A stretch of 64,000 bases of DNA from assembly GCA_003024785.1 (NCBI GenBank), contig PUQB01000375.1, positions 186,001 to 250,000 of the forward strand. The letters run 5' to 3'. The notes below the pieces were generated by a model that was given only the letters and a program-made list of their open reading frames with translations, searched no databases and was not told where the DNA came from. How positions within the stretch are numbered: the stretch's first letter is position 1; the number at the start of each line of letters is the position of its first letter. This DNA comes from Selaginella tamariscina. Lineage: Eukaryota > Streptophyta > Lycopodiopsida > Selaginellales > Selaginellaceae. The translations under genes were made by a program, and so were the position numbers. This document shows positions 12,699 through 25,719 of this stretch, piece by piece.

Positions 12699-14622
12699 TC
12701 TCTCTCTCTCTCTCTCTCTCTTACACACAATAATTGCATTCATAGGGGATCTTTTTCAAGTCTCTATCAACCAACCTGGAAATGGATTCCGTGGACATCT
12801 GTTGAAGACCAGGTTATTGACACATCAAGACTTATATATAATATAATATATATATATATATTATATATATATATATAATTACCAAACACAGTCGCACGCA
12901 CGCACGCACACATCCTTATATAACAACTGAAGTGCTTAGTGGACGGACACGTTGTTGCAAGTCTGAACAATAATCTTTTTTTTCTGCAGGCTATACTTGT
13001 CGTGTGTGCTGAATTTGGAATTAATTGGGATCTTAATAGTGACATATTCAATGCAGGCAGCCACATAAGGGTATATATATTGTACACAAATATGATGTAT
13101 TTCTGTGTGCGTGTGTGTATAACCATACTCATGAAATCCAGAAATCATCTATTGAACGATTATATACATTCATGTAAGTATTTACATCTCAGTTTATCTG
13201 TATTGTGTTTCGTATTTTTAATAGAATGTGTGTGTGTGTAAGTATGTGCTTATGGTCTTTTTATTTGTTTTAGGGACACTTTCGCAGTTCAAGAGAATGC
13301 AAAGAACGCTGTGAATTACTTTGCGAGAAACTCCAAATAGACATAGGTTCCGGGGATGTTCCAGGAATTCCAAAGGTCTCTGTGTGTGCCTGTGTGTAGA
13401 GAGAGAGAGATTTTACTTTCAGTGTGTATTATTAATACTGAAGAGAGAGAGTAATTCATTTGTATATTATTTAATACTTACGTATTGAGAGACAGAGAAG
13501 TACATTCATTATTTAATACTTACATATTGAGAGACAGAGGGAGAGTACATTCATTGTGTATATTATTTAATACTTATTAACCTTATTGTTCTTGTATATA
13601 TAATATTCAGGGAACAGGGTTTATGCTGTTGCAAAGAATGCTTGGCCTATGGAGGAAGACACAGTGATGTTTCACTTTGAGAAGATTATGAAGGCTAAAC
13701 TGGAACGGGCTCCTATGCGTTTGGTTTGTGTGTGGTGTGTGGTAACATATGTATATATGTATATAAACACCTTTTGTTCCAGGATTATCCAGTTGATAGG
13801 GCACAGCCTCATGAATGTCAAGCTGAGATCATTTCCCAAATCAAGAACCCCACGGTCGATTCCTGAGGTATAATATTTCATATATATTATAGTTTTGCGG
13901 TTTTATATACTGTACACATTGTTTAATTGATTTATTCGTTACTCTCTTTTTATTTCCAGTCCGTTGGAATTTTACGAACCAACACCTCAGAAGAATATAC
14001 CTGCTATTAAAGCGAATACTCCTGTTAACAGAGAAGTAAAGCCACTACCTTCAAATGTTGCTAAACCTCCTGTGGACGCTTCTGAGGTATCGATTCATTT
14101 GAACACACACGTTGTATGTGCCTGTATATATATGTATAGTTAAATGTGAGTTTTGTTATAGTTAAAAGATAATTCTACAAAAGTCGGAAGGAAGACACAG
14201 AAGCAAGTAAAACAAGCTTCAATAGAGAAGGTGAATATTCCACAGGCGAATACGCCGCAAAAGGGTTTGCCACTTGCGAATAATCCCCACCCGAATGTCT
14301 CTCAGAAGCAGAGAAATAATAACACTAGTGAAGCTCCGAAAATGAACCCAACACAAGCAGCAGGTGAGTACTTGTAAATGTACTTGTATATTCATCATAA
14401 ATGTATATATGTTGTATTATATGTATTCCTGTGTGGTCATATTTACTTCTGTGATACAAGCAATATAGCGTGTGTATATACTGCAGGATATTCGGGACAC
14501 AAAAAGCCTGTATCGCTTCCACCTTGTTCAACTTCACATCAAGATCATCAAGAGCAACACCAACATACATTTAGAATGGGCATGGTATGCATATATGTAT
14601 ATCTATATCTGTCTCTCTCTCT

Positions 14623-14654
<32 letters not shown>

Positions 14655-15214
14655 TTTATGTATATATTTTACAGCAACCAAACTACTATGGTCAGCATAG
14701 ATGCCCAGGAAGATACGCAGCACCTGTTACACAATGGAGACCAGCAGCTCAAAGCCTGTTCAGCCAAATGACTTCTATGAATCAAGTCCCGGAGGCATTT
14801 CACCAGGTTCCGCCACGTGCGCAGCAGACGCATTTCATCAGATGCCGCCGCGTGGCGCTGCGGATTCCCCGGCCCTTCCTCGTACCGCCTCTGGAGAGCA
14901 CCAGGTTCAGCCACGTGGCACAGTAGTTCCACGTATGCCAACCGAGTCACAGCCACGTGGTAAGAAAGGCAAACCCGTACCTCAGCCCACAGTTCGTACG
15001 GTGCAGTTCGGTACCAAACGTATAATGTTTCTCAACCGGGTACATGTTCCCTGCAAGGGTAAGCTATAAAGTGTGCGTATATATGTATATGAATTATATG
15101 TAAATTATTTTAATTAAATCATAGGCTACGTGGCAACAGCCAACATTGACGTCGGCCAGTGAGAGGCAAACTCCAAGTACACCAGAGGACAGTAAGCCAA
15201 CAATAGCAAAGTGA
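8685..15214 (+). CDS. EAF1-like chromatin protein with HSA and SANT domains (NuA4 complex scaffold)
   Basis: A multi-exon gene of about two dozen exons. N-terminal exons read ARIEREHSVASEKVLR, then RRKKELEFHEK, then GGNPLDLDL, a signature of plant EAF1A/EAF1B. A long exon (about 9642-10388) codes for a low-complexity repeat of LPLSDE/GESS-type units. The HSA domain begins at about 10640 (ARKPQPGPMRRKSHWDFVLE, then EMAWMANDLC, ERLWKIHAAARAC). A SANT/Myb-like domain spans 12746-12810, 12990-13069 and 13274-13375 (TWKWIPWTSVEDQAI, NWDLNSDIF, RSSRECKERCELLCEKL). The C-terminus is rich in Pro, Gln and Ser, ending in TPEDSKPTIAK. In yeast and plants EAF1 scaffolds the NuA4 histone acetyltransferase. 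Frames break around 10170-10250 and at the exon starting near 10823, again by about one base each. The start at 8685 is the best ATG but not certain; small exon borders in 11600-12600 are approximate. Confidence 0.72.
10541..10599. repeat. CA microsatellite in EAF1-like intron
   Basis: A CA dinucleotide run with two small interruptions, in the intron just before the HSA exon, followed by an AT-rich tract leading to the acceptor. Confidence 0.9.
12624..12721. repeat. CT microsatellite, about 98 bp, in EAF1-like intron
   Basis: Nearly pure CT repeat with two TTCT interruptions. It sits in the intron just upstream of the first SANT exon (12746) and forms a very long polypyrimidine tract before the acceptor. 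Confidence 0.95.
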
Positions 15215-15441
15215 ATATTCCCTTTAAAGTGGATATTCTTGAAGTTGGTAGGTATATTCTTTTTAATTTCTTTTTCTCTTTTTTTTTTTTTGTAAATTTT
15301 TTGCCCATGTACATTTTTGCTTCTTGTTGTTGGGCAACAAAGCAAAGGAAAAGTTTTGCCGCTGTAATTGGAATCTTAGGTATATACCCATATATATTAT
15401 ATCACATTTAATTATATATTTTAACCTTCTAATAATTGTGA

Positions 15442-15493
15442 TTAGGGTTTTAATATATTTTTTTAATTTCTTAGGGCAAGGCTTAAACCCTAA
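15442..15493. promoter_or_regulatory. Telo-box-like motifs in the RFC 5' leader
   Basis: TTAGGGTTT at 15442-15450 and AAACCCTAA at 15485-15493 are in opposite orientation, the second ending seven bases before the RFC start codon. Telo boxes (AAACCCTA) are known in plant promoters of replication and translation genes, so this fits a replication factor. It is a sequence match only. Confidence 0.45.
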
Positions 15494-15499
15494 GTGGCT

Positions 15500-16831
15500 A
15501 TGGCGCCATTGAGGAGCTCCACACGCGCAGCAGTGGGTCGAGAAATAGTAAGTGCGTGTGTGTACGCGCGTGATTTTATATGCAAATTCACATGTACATA
15601 TGCAGTCGGCCTAAGCAAGTCAAGGATGTGGCGCATCAAGAAGAAGTGATTAAAACGCTCTCCAATGCATTAGAGACTGGAAATGTGAGTTTTTTTATTT
15701 GGGTTTTCTTATGATTATATCATATATATTCACATTTGTACAAACGAGTGTACATATATCTATAGTTTATTACATTAGTTATTTTCTGGTAGTTTATCAT
15801 GTATATGCGAGGATTCATACTAATGTTTAATGTGTTAATTAGTCATGATATTCCAATGCATTTTCTTCTGCATATATACGTAGATAGTTCTCTGACGTCG
15901 TGACGTGTCTACAAGATTGTATTATGTATATGCATACATGAACTTATATAAATTATGAACTTATATAAAGTCATTTAAAAAGTAAACATATCTAATTTCA
16001 CCCATCCAATCTGCAGCTTCCCCATTTGCTGTTCTATGGACCACCTGGTACTGGGAAAACGTCTACAGCGCTCGCAATCACTCGTCAACTTTTTGGGTAA
16101 CTTATTATAAACTTTCTCTCTCTCTCTCTCTCGCTGCATGTAACGGTACGTTCCTATTCATATACATTTGAATAGATAATATATTACAGTCTTCGAGTTT
16201 CCATATAAGTAATGTTACATATGCATTGTACTTATATCACACACCCACACACACATACACAACTTTATTATTTATAATTCTTGATCTTGTTTTTAATTAG
16301 ACCTGAGCTTTACAAGACAAGAGTACTCGAGTTGAATGCCAGTGATGACCGAGGTATAAATGTATGAGACTAAAATTAAGGATTTTGCTGCAGTTGCTGT
16401 TGGGCACGGTGTAAGGTTTGTCATTATATAGTATAACATTTACATATATACTGTGTCTATCCGTTTATACATTTAGGCTAACTGTTGGGATTTACATTAT
16501 ATATCTATTATATCATAATATTTTAATTTGTATAATAGATCTATCTGTTAGATACATACATTCATACATCTTATTTGTTTTGATGACTTATAGTGGCTAC
16601 CCTTTGCCCGCCTTTCAAAGTGATTATTGGACGAGGCTGATTCATGACGGAAGACGCACAGGTACACTAGATCGCTTTTAATAGCTAGTTACGGTTTAAG
16701 CTGACTCTCACACACACACACACACACGAGGCACATGTAATGTTCATTTTCCTTAGAATGCACTGAGACGCACGATGGAGACATATTCGAAAGTTACTAG
16801 ATTTTGCTTCATTTGCAACTACATCAGCAGG

Positions 16832-16867
<36 letters not shown>

Positions 16868-17903
16868 TGTGTTGTACACAAGTTCATGCATATATTTGTA
16901 TTAACTTCCTTTTTGTTCTCATCTGTTAAATCAGAATCATAGAGCCACTGGCCTCAAGGTGTGCTAAATTCCGGTTTAAGCCTCTTAACAAGGACGTAAT
17001 GAACCGTCGGATTTTGCACATATGCCACGAAGAAGGTCTCAATCTGGACTCCGAGGTAATAACATTATCATTCGTGTCAAATAAACTCACTAATATTTGA
17101 TTTATATTTGGACTATTATACAGTGTGTGTGTTAGTATTATTTATTTATAATTAACAATAACAATAGATATATTTTGCAGGGACTTTCTACATTGAGCCA
17201 TGTTTCTGAGGGTGACCTACGTCGGGCTATCACAATTTTGCAGGTTGTACTTTCTTCATTCTACTTTAAATCTAAGATTTAATATTATCATGTATTACCT
17301 TTTAAGTTTTTGTATTTAATGTATATTACATGTCAAAATACACAACACAGGCATAGAGGAACTTACTTATTTAGCAATACCTTACCCATGAGCTTTATAT
17401 ACATATGTATTCTGATGTTTTATGTGGTTTATATAGAGTGCTGCTAGACTGTATGGATCAACTGTGACAAGCGCTGGTATTATTAATGTGTCTGGGGTGA
17501 GCTATATTTCATTAAGCATTTTTTTTTCATAGCATATGTGTTCTCTAAATGTAGGACATTTATGATACCATTTAAATTTAAAATTAATACGACTTGCTAT
17601 ATTTTATTTTCTTGTCGCAGATTGTTCCGGATGATGTAATAAACTCACTGTTACAAGCGTGCTCTAGTGGTGTGTTTGATCAAGCTCAGATGGAAGTTAA
17701 TATGATTATAAAACAAGGCTATCCAGTTTCACAAATCTTTTCTCAGGTGTGTGTGTGTGTGTGAGTGAGTGAGAGAGAGGGGGGGAGTTTATATCGATGT
17801 ATATTATGGTACTTGGTATGTTTAGTTTTATAAATATGTAAAGAGCTAGAGACTTTTTTTGGTAAATGTTCTAACATTTGTGTATATGTCCTATGTAGTA
17901 TAT

Positions 17904-17950
<47 letters not shown>

Positions 17951-18343
17951 AGACAGAGAGCATAGATCTAAATGAAAGAAACACATACACATAGGGATCC
18001 CATTTACTAAATTTTTAAAATTTGCAGCTGTATGATAAGGTGGTTGAGTCAAATAATATATCTGATGAACAAAAAGCAAAGATATGCCAAGGCTTGCCGA
18101 GGCTGACAAGGTAATACTTTGATATTATTAATCAATGAGATTATTTATTTTATTAATTATTTATTTAATATATTATTATTATTAATCAATTCGATTATTA
18201 TATTTATTATTATATTTGATTTAATATTTATTATTTGATTTATTATCATAATTGGTTGTTTGCAGTGTCTAATTGATGGAGCAGATGAATCTCTTCAGCT
18301 TATGGATGTGTCTAGTAATGCCATGCGAGCTATTGCAACATGA
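15500..18343 (+). CDS. RFC: Replication factor C small subunit (clamp loader ATPase)
   Basis: Twelve exons: 15500-15547, 15606-15684, 16017-16096, 16301 to about 16411, 16594-16661, 16757-16830, 16935-17055, 17181-17243, 17437-17496, 17621-17746, 18028-18110 and 18266-18343. RFC loads the PCNA clamp at primer ends in DNA replication and repair. Seen in order: [19 protein letters not shown]; Walker [30 protein letters not shown]; the Walker B segment in exon 5; sensor 1 [14 protein letters not shown] motif [23 protein letters not shown]; and a C-terminal collar ending in [22 protein letters not shown]. It is closest to the plant subunit called RFC2 or RFC4 depending on nomenclature. The reading frame fails near 15533, 16363-16368, 16605 and in Walker B (about 16627 and 16643), mostly by single missing bases, while flanking residues are strongly conserved. 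The sequence as given would not encode a full protein. Confidence 0.88.
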
Positions 18344-18391
18344 CACAACAGTTTGCTTATTGAGGTCTTAATTTAAGTTTACACATTTTAA

Positions 18392-18423
<32 letters not shown>

Positions 18424-21345
18424 ACGTAAGATGAATGTCAATATATATACGTGGGTATTATGTATATGGATATTATTGAATTGGGAGATATTTAATTTGA
18501 TTAGTGAGGTGTACAAAGTGTGTGGGTGAGCATTGTTTTACTACTATTTATATTTTTCATTTAAGTTAATATATTTAAATAAATCTTTTAACAAGTTTAT
18601 CAAGCTTAAATAAAATATGAAGAAAATTTTTACATCTTCAAAAAAAAATCATATTAAAACCTTCTTAATTTTTTAAAACTAAGATGGAAATAACAACTTT
18701 TTTATATTAAATAAGTTAATTAAATTACATTTTAAAAATAGAGAAAGACTAGATTAAATTACACTTTTAAATAGAACATATAAAAATATATTTTTAAAGT
18801 TTTCCATTATTAAGATTTTAAGTTTTATTATTACACATTCTTAAAGTTTTTTATTAAATTTTCTGAGTTTTTTATTAAATTTCTGAGTTTTTATGTGTAA
18901 TATTCTTAAAAGATTTATATTAAGAGTATTATGGCCGTAGTTAAATAAAAATAACAATATATGTTAATTTTATGATTAATTTATACATATAATTTCAAAT
19001 TTAGAAAGAGAGTAGATTTTTTATTTTTAAATTATATATTTTGAAATATTATAAATACATTAGATGATGTATTATATTTAATTAAAATCACATTATTAAT
19101 TTAACATTAAATTTATAAATTATAAATTTAAATGTTTCAATTTCAATTTTAAAAATAATAAAGTTTCCATTGCTAATTTAAATATTAAAATGTATAAATT
19201 TACATTTGAAATTTAATGTGTTACTTTGTTAAATATTATAACAAGTTTGTTGTACTTTTCCTTACGATAATGAATTCATTTGTATTTAACTTAATATTTT
19301 TATTATGTATTTATTAATTTATTTTATTTTTTTATAATGATACGATATGATATTATATTTAAACTATAAAATATACTGATTCAAAAAAATATATAAAGAG
19401 TTTTAAGGAATATTGTATATAAATATTGTTTTAAATCATATTAAAAAAAGATTAGTTTAAATAAACAAAAGCTTTATGTTTTTTAAGAATAAATTAATTG
19501 GTGTTATTACCAATAGATGTGTGGTTAAGGAGAGAAATACTAATATATTTTAATTACAAAATTATGTAATCTCAAATTTAAAAAGCAGTTTCTTAAATTT
19601 TTACTATATATTATATAAAAAATATTTAAATATTATATTAAATAAATAAATTATATAAATTTAAATAGTTTAAGTTTTAAAATTGATAGATTTTCATTTC
19701 ATACTAATTTAATAATTTAAACATTAAAATAAAAAATACTAAAATTTATAAATTTATAGTTTAAACTTAAAATTATTAATATATTAATAATACTATATTA
19801 TTATTGCTTTTGACTAAATTCTTCCTTCTTATTTATAAATTTCTTTATAAACCAAAGTAAATATATTTTTTAAATATAAATTACCAACATCATTATTTTT
19901 TATATAATTACTAAGTGAAGAAATCTTTAAATAAATGATAAGTGAAATGTTAAACATATATTGTTAGCTTTGATTTATAACAAATAAAAATATTTAAGTA
20001 ACACAAAATAAATTATTAAAAATTACTTTATCAATATGTGATTTAAAATGCCTAATTGAAAAAGTTTTTATTTGTAAAGTCTTGAGTTATATTCATATAT
20101 TCTTAATTTTTTTTCTAAAAATGGTTTTTTATAATTAATCATGAACTCAATAAATTTATTATGCATAATTATTACTTTTTATCACCTTTTGGAATACTTT
20201 TTAAAACTAAATATTTAATTAAGAATAACCTTTAGGATGGATACAATTTAGTTAAGATATATTAAAGAAATGAAAAATCATATTTTACATGTGGTTAAAA
20301 CAGAAATATCATTTAGTTTCACTTATTATTTTTAACATATAGCAAATGATTTTTTTTATTTTCTTTTTATGAATTTATGAATGTGTTCATAATTATTTAT
20401 CTTAATGACTTAAAACTTTAAGAATCATATTTCATAAATAATGTAAAAATAAAATAAAATGATGAAGACTCAACCATTTTTAAATTATGTTGAATTAACA
20501 AGTTTAATATTCGATACATAATATGTAATAATAATTTTTATTATAAGTTTATCAAAGATTATTTTAAAATGACACTTATTACTCATAAAGAAAGTCAAAG
20601 AAAATACTATATCATATTGAAGATGCATTTTCAAATTAAAATAGGAATATTTATAGCTCTACCTTTTAATAATTAATAATTTTAATTATTTAATCAATCT
20701 TTACTATAGGAATGTTTTTTAAAATATTTTATGTTTGAAGAAATAATAAATTGTCATAAATAAAAAGTAAATTTTTAAAAATAAACTACATTATCTTCAA
20801 CTTCAGAACACTTACATTTTCTTACATAATTTACTACGTGTGTACATAAAATAAATTTAATGTGTACAATGCATTCTAACTTTTTTAAACCATGTTTATC
20901 AAGACATTTATTATAATTTGGATCTCCTTACATATTTTACATATTTATTAATTATGATGCTCCATATCCATACTTATCGAATAAATTTAACGTGTATGAT
21001 ACATTTCAATTTTTTTTTTTTAAAAGACCATGTTTTATTAAAGTATCCATTGTACCTTTAACTTTCCTTTTTCGATGTTATTTCTTTTGTAATTGATCCT
21101 TGTTATTTCTTAAGATGACTTTGAATTTATTATATAAGTGAAATAAATTAAGATAATGTTGTATTTATGAAAATTGTTTTAACGAGTTCCACCTTAATAG
21201 TATCCTCTATGTTTAAGTATGAACATGAAACATTGATATACACATTTATAGTGAGTGTCACACACACACACATATATTATTATACACATTCAAATGAAAC
21301 ACATAAAACATTAAAATACCAAAAACTCCACCACAACGAAACAAC
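18344..21345. other. 3 kb extremely AT-rich intergenic spacer
   Basis: After a short GT run near 18392-18413 the sequence is dominated by A and T homopolymers and TTTAAA/ATTTA words to about 21150. I see no ORF, RNA gene or clear repeat boundary. It separates RFC from the convergent MECR-like gene and therefore holds both 3' ends. Confidence 0.6.
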
Positions 21346-22539
21346 TTAAGTAGCTAGTAAGACTTTGCCTCCTTTACCAGGCTTCTCAGACTCTTGTATG
21401 GCCTTCTCATAATCTTCAAACTCAAACCTCTTACCGAATGGAACCTCTGCAATCCCGGCTTTGAACATTTCCATCAAAGCTCGAGCAACCTGTTTCTTGT
21501 CTCCATTCCATTTTATAAGTCCCCATAAACTAAGCTGAATATCTCTCCCCAGATCATCTTTGGAGATTATCAAATCGGTCGACTCCAAGAAACCCATCGA
21601 AAGCACTCTTCCCCCGTTCCGCACACAAGCAGCTGCTAGGCGTGTTTGGCTGCCTCCTAACATGTCAATAGCAGCCCATGTACCATCTCCATTAGTCACC
21701 TCTTTCACTTTCTTCACAACATCTATGAAAAAACATATAAATATGTGGTTGCTCTCTACGATTAATATATAATTCACCTTCTTTTGTAACATTATATACT
21801 TCATCTGCACCCAAGGCTTTCAACTCATCGTTTAGTTCCTCCCTTCTTACAATGTTTATAGTCTTTATTCCCCAGTGCTTTGATATCTGTACGATCGACC
21901 TGCAAAACAATGAATCTCTCTCTCACACACACATGGTACATATGTACTACCTTCCGAGTACGGAACCAGCAGCATTCTGGAGAATATAACCTCCCTTTGG
22001 AACAGCGAGATCCTGTATTACACAGTATGCGGTCCATGGATTGATAACAAATTGCGCTGCAGTGTCATCAGACACTTCATTGGGTACTTGAATTACATCC
22101 TCCTCGGAAACTTCAACATAGTCCTGCCATGATCCCTGACCTTTGCCGATCAATGAGCTCCAGAACAATATTGGAACCACTCTATCTCCTTTCTTCACAC
22201 TTTGTACTCCTTCTCCCACCTAAAATGTTTAAAAATATTTATGCATTTTTTAATTTTAATAAAGAATTTCTCTTATGAAAATTAAAAGAAACTCACCAGT
22301 TCAACAATTCCCAATCCTTCGCAGCCAGGCACAATCTGACTCGGCTTTTCACGGCCTTCAAAGCTGATCACATATGTCTTCTGCACCAGAGACAGATCCA
22401 GAGGATGCACAGGGCGGAGAACAATTCGAACTAGTATATTCCCAGCTTGTACTGTATGGGGCCTCTTAACACTACACAGCTGAAGAACAGGAGAATCTTC
22501 ATTTGGATTAAAACATATGGCCCTTGCTTGCTCTTCCAT
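21346..22539 (-). CDS. MECR-like medium-chain reductase (enoyl-[ACP]/CoA reductase family)
   Basis: Four exons on the minus strand: 22539-22297, 22219-21951, 21899-21778 and 21722-21346, all with clean GT-AG junctions and unbroken frame, giving about 336 residues. The fold is the zinc-independent medium-chain dehydrogenase/reductase type. Seen are HPLDLSLVQ near the N-terminus, VPGCEGLGIVE, GVQSVKKGDRVVP, GSWQDYVEV, the substrate loop NPWTAYCVI, the nucleotide-binding stretch GGYILQNAAGSVLGRSIVQI, and a C-terminal FEDYEKAIQESEKPGKGGKV. The N-P-x-T-A pattern and QNAA(G/N)S are typical of mitochondrial trans-2-enoyl-CoA reductase (MECR/Etr1), which does the last step of mitochondrial fatty acid synthesis using NADPH. 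The N-terminus starts MEEQARAICF with no evident transit peptide, so it may act in cytosol or plastid, or an upstream exon is missing. Unlike the other genes here, it has no frame break. Confidence 0.82.
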
Positions 22540-22879
22540 ATCCTGAAAGCTTCAAACAAGAATTACATATATGTAAACTATCAATATTAAATATATAGAT
22601 ATATTGTTGAACTGCAAAACAACAAAGGAATATGCCATACAAATAATAAACACGTGTAGCTCTATATTACGTGTGTTGACCAGATATCTTGATTATATGG
22701 TATTAAGAAATTAATAATGCATTTAATTTTTAAAATTATTTAAGAAAACCCACGAGTTTTGAGTGTAAGTGGCAAACTTACAAGACATACATTTCTCTCT
22801 ATATATATATATGTGTGTGTACATGTGTATGTTTGCACGTGGAGAACGGTTTAACCTGATGTAATACGTTTAGGACATA
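22540..22879. promoter_or_regulatory. Probable promoter region of the MECR-like gene
   Basis: This 340 bp stretch lies between the MECR-like start codon (minus strand) and the first base of the long copia-derived repeat. It contains a TA run at 22800-22812 and no ORF. If the repeat insertion is recent, the native promoter has been cut off at about this distance. Confidence 0.35.
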
Positions 22880-23907
22880 TGTGTTAAATACATTGTTTGC
22901 TGGTACTGGACACACGCGGCATGCCACTTAAGTATCAGTTTAATTATTATTAATTTATAATTTAAAAAGAGATTAGCCAGATAAATACATTAATTAATGT
23001 ATTTAAAATAAATTATATAAGTGTGAGAAAATATATGTGTACATACATGTGTGTATGTACATTTATGGCATACAATATAAAGATTCAATATGTTAATTAA
23101 GTCATGTAAGTGTAAAATTACATATAATTTATTTTTTATTTATATAATTTAAATTCATGTTAAATTCTTTTTTTTTTTAAAAAATTTCAGTATTCAATTC
23201 TAAGATAATAATAAAATATATAACATATTAAAAGCTATTTTAATTTTTAAACTTAGTATATTATTAGAATAGATTCATTTTATTGAAATTTAACATAAAT
23301 TATAATATAAATTAATTATACAAGTTAAGCTCTTTTCTTTCTTATTTTATATTTATAATTAATTTTTTCAGTTGTTAAATTTATTTTTAAAACTTTTTAC
23401 ATCTTTTCACATAATTTACGAATAAAAATTGTTTTTTATTGCAGAAAAACTAAATTAATTTTTTATTAGTTTAAGCTTTTTCATTACTATAAAAATAAAA
23501 AAGGAGAATATAAATTTAAAATATCCTAAACTATGGTTGTAAACATAAAATTAATTTTTAACAAAAATTATTACAATGTTAAATTAAATAAAAACAATCT
23601 CCTTATGCCCATTTTCTATTAGCCAATGGTAATTAATTAAATTGTGATAATATTATTTATTTATTAATTATTTATTTTTCTATTTGCTAGTTATTATAAT
23701 ATGTATAGCTTTTATATAGCACCTATGTGGTGCTTACATGGCTTCTTCGGTGGTATCTAAATAATTGAGTAGTTTTATTTAATTAAATGACTATCTAACA
23801 TAAATTATGTTAAAAAGGTTTAATTCACTACAATAGTTATAAAGGAACAATAATTTGTAAAAGCTCTCTCATGCTCCTGTATGTAAATAATATAATATGA
23901 AATTTAT

Positions 23908-23980
23908 AAATTTGTGTTTATAAATTCACATGAGGTCTATGAATTTCATAGACCTCATACAAATTTATAAACACAAATTT
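23908..23980. repeat. 73 bp imperfect hairpin present only in repeat copy A
   Basis: Two arms pair with a 3 base loop: 23930-23942 with 23946-23958 (13 bp) and 23908-23926 with 23962-23980 (19 bp), separated by a small bulge. The corresponding place in copy B (about 35520-35600) lacks it, so it was gained in copy A or lost in B. Confidence 0.85.
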
Positions 23981-24141
23981 TATATACATATAAATGTATA
24001 TTTATGGATATGTAAATATATAAACATATATGTACAATATTTAATTCATAAACATTATATGTATACTGTACATGCAAGTTCGTATAGAAATTACATAGGT
24101 TTATGTGTAATATCTATATATTTTACAATGCAAAATATATA

Positions 24142-24299
24142 TGTGAGAGCTCGGAATATAGAAATGTGTATAATTAGTTCAGAAACCCTAACTTATATAC
24201 AAGAGCGAGTGGTCCAGATTGAATCCAATCCGACGGCTATCAAAATCCACTACGCTAATAATAGTATGTGCACATGCAGCCGTACACGTGGATCTTACA
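24142..24299 (-). repeat. 3' LTR of the gypsy element
   Basis: 158 bp; matches 28846-29004 apart from a 3-4 base indel near 24172, a 2 base indel near 24267 and a substitution at 24291. Confidence 0.92.
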
Positions 24300-24331
24300 T
24301 CATCCCCTCCTCTCGGAAGGGTGTAAGTTGG

Positions 24332-25719
24332 TTAGGGTTCTCTTGTAGACGGGCCCGGATCTGGAGGAACATCAGGAGGAGGCACTGGTGGATCTGTAGG
24401 CGGCACAACTTGTTCCCGTTGCACAAAATGCTTCAACCGTTGTACATGTACAATCTCCGGAGGATCGGGTTGAATGTCGTGCCGAACCTCATAAACCTGT
24501 GGCCCTACTTGCCGTAGCACTCGATACGGTCCTTTCCACTGAGGAAGGAGACTCTTAGCTAAACCACGTACCGTAAGCTTGGGAAAACGAACCAACACCA
24601 GTTCATCAACCTTGTACTCCGCAGGAGGACGATGATGCGAGTTGTACGTTGTTGTTGTCCTACTTGTACGCGGCCCAAGTGTTCTGCTGACTCCGCACGA
24701 ACCAATGGAAGAATGCTCGTCAGATACCGATCCCACGACCTAGCATCAGCAGCTCGCGGTAACCGAGAAGGCAAACCCAACTCCGTTGGCAACACCGGGT
24801 CATGACCATACAATTATATGGGAAGTACCAATGGAACTTTGAACTCCAGTGACATAAGCATATCGGAGAGACGGCAGATAACCATCCCAATCTGAATGTT
24901 GAAAGTTCACATACTTCGGATCATCCCCTTGAAGGTTCTGACGAGCCGTTCCACTAAACCATCTGTCTGAGGATGATAAGCACTTGTGAAAGTGTGGCGT
25001 ATCCCTAATCGAGATGTCAAAACATGAAATGCCTCAGCCATAAATGCGGGACCATTATCCGAGAGAATTCGCTCCGGACAAGAATGCTGAAACACGACCC
25101 GATTCAGGAGAAACTGACCAACAGCAGAAGCAGTCGCACTAGCAAGAGCACCAACTTCTACCCAACGAGTTAGGTAATCAGAAGCAATAATAACGTACTC
25201 GTTACCAGCAGTTGACCGCGGAAAAGGTCCCATCAAATCAAATGCCACCAATTCAAACGGACGAGAAACTGCAATTGACTCCAACCGTCCTTCCGAAGCA
25301 CATGGGGGAGTATTGCGAGCTTGGCACCACACACAGCTACGCACATACCGAATCACATCTCCTCGCAACTCCGGCCAATAGAAAGATCTGCGCAGCTTCT
25401 CCATCACCCGACGATGTCCCATGTGCCCGCCAAGAATAGGAGAGTCATGGTAAGCATGGAGGAAGCGTGGAATGAAGATTGAAGGCACCACCAACCGCAA
25501 AGGATCATCTGGATCAGTCCCCACAAAATAAAGAAGGTCATCCTGAAGGCGATACTGCGAATGTAAATGCCTGAAAGGCAAGTCATCAGCAAGTGATGCA
25601 GGATTCTCAAACCCATCACGAAGCCTTCGAATCCACGGCTCAACCTTTTGAGCTTCCCGAACCTCATCCAAAGACGGCAAATCTAACTCTGCATTCTGCG
25701 GACACTGAATGTCAAGCAC
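24332..25719 (-). pseudogene. Gypsy integrase and C-terminal region (frame-broken)
   Basis: The minus strand from 25719 codes for a zinc-binding HHCC module (HAYHDSPILGGHMGHRR, then CVWCQARN), then the catalytic core with FDLMGPFP, DNGPAFMAEAF and the Glu in LVERLVRTFKG, the D,D-35-E set. The frame breaks near 24900. A C-terminal part (24332-24813) then reads VLVRFPKLTV and QWKGPYRVLRQVGPQVYEV, the GPY/F module. No chromodomain follows; the protein ends in a Pro/Asp-rich tail. Integrase inserts the cDNA in the nucleus. Confidence 0.88.

Noticed and set aside
23930..24517. 195 codon open frame across the gypsy 3' LTR
   Set aside because: It runs antisense through the hairpin, LTR and integrase end; composition is that of random AT-rich DNA.
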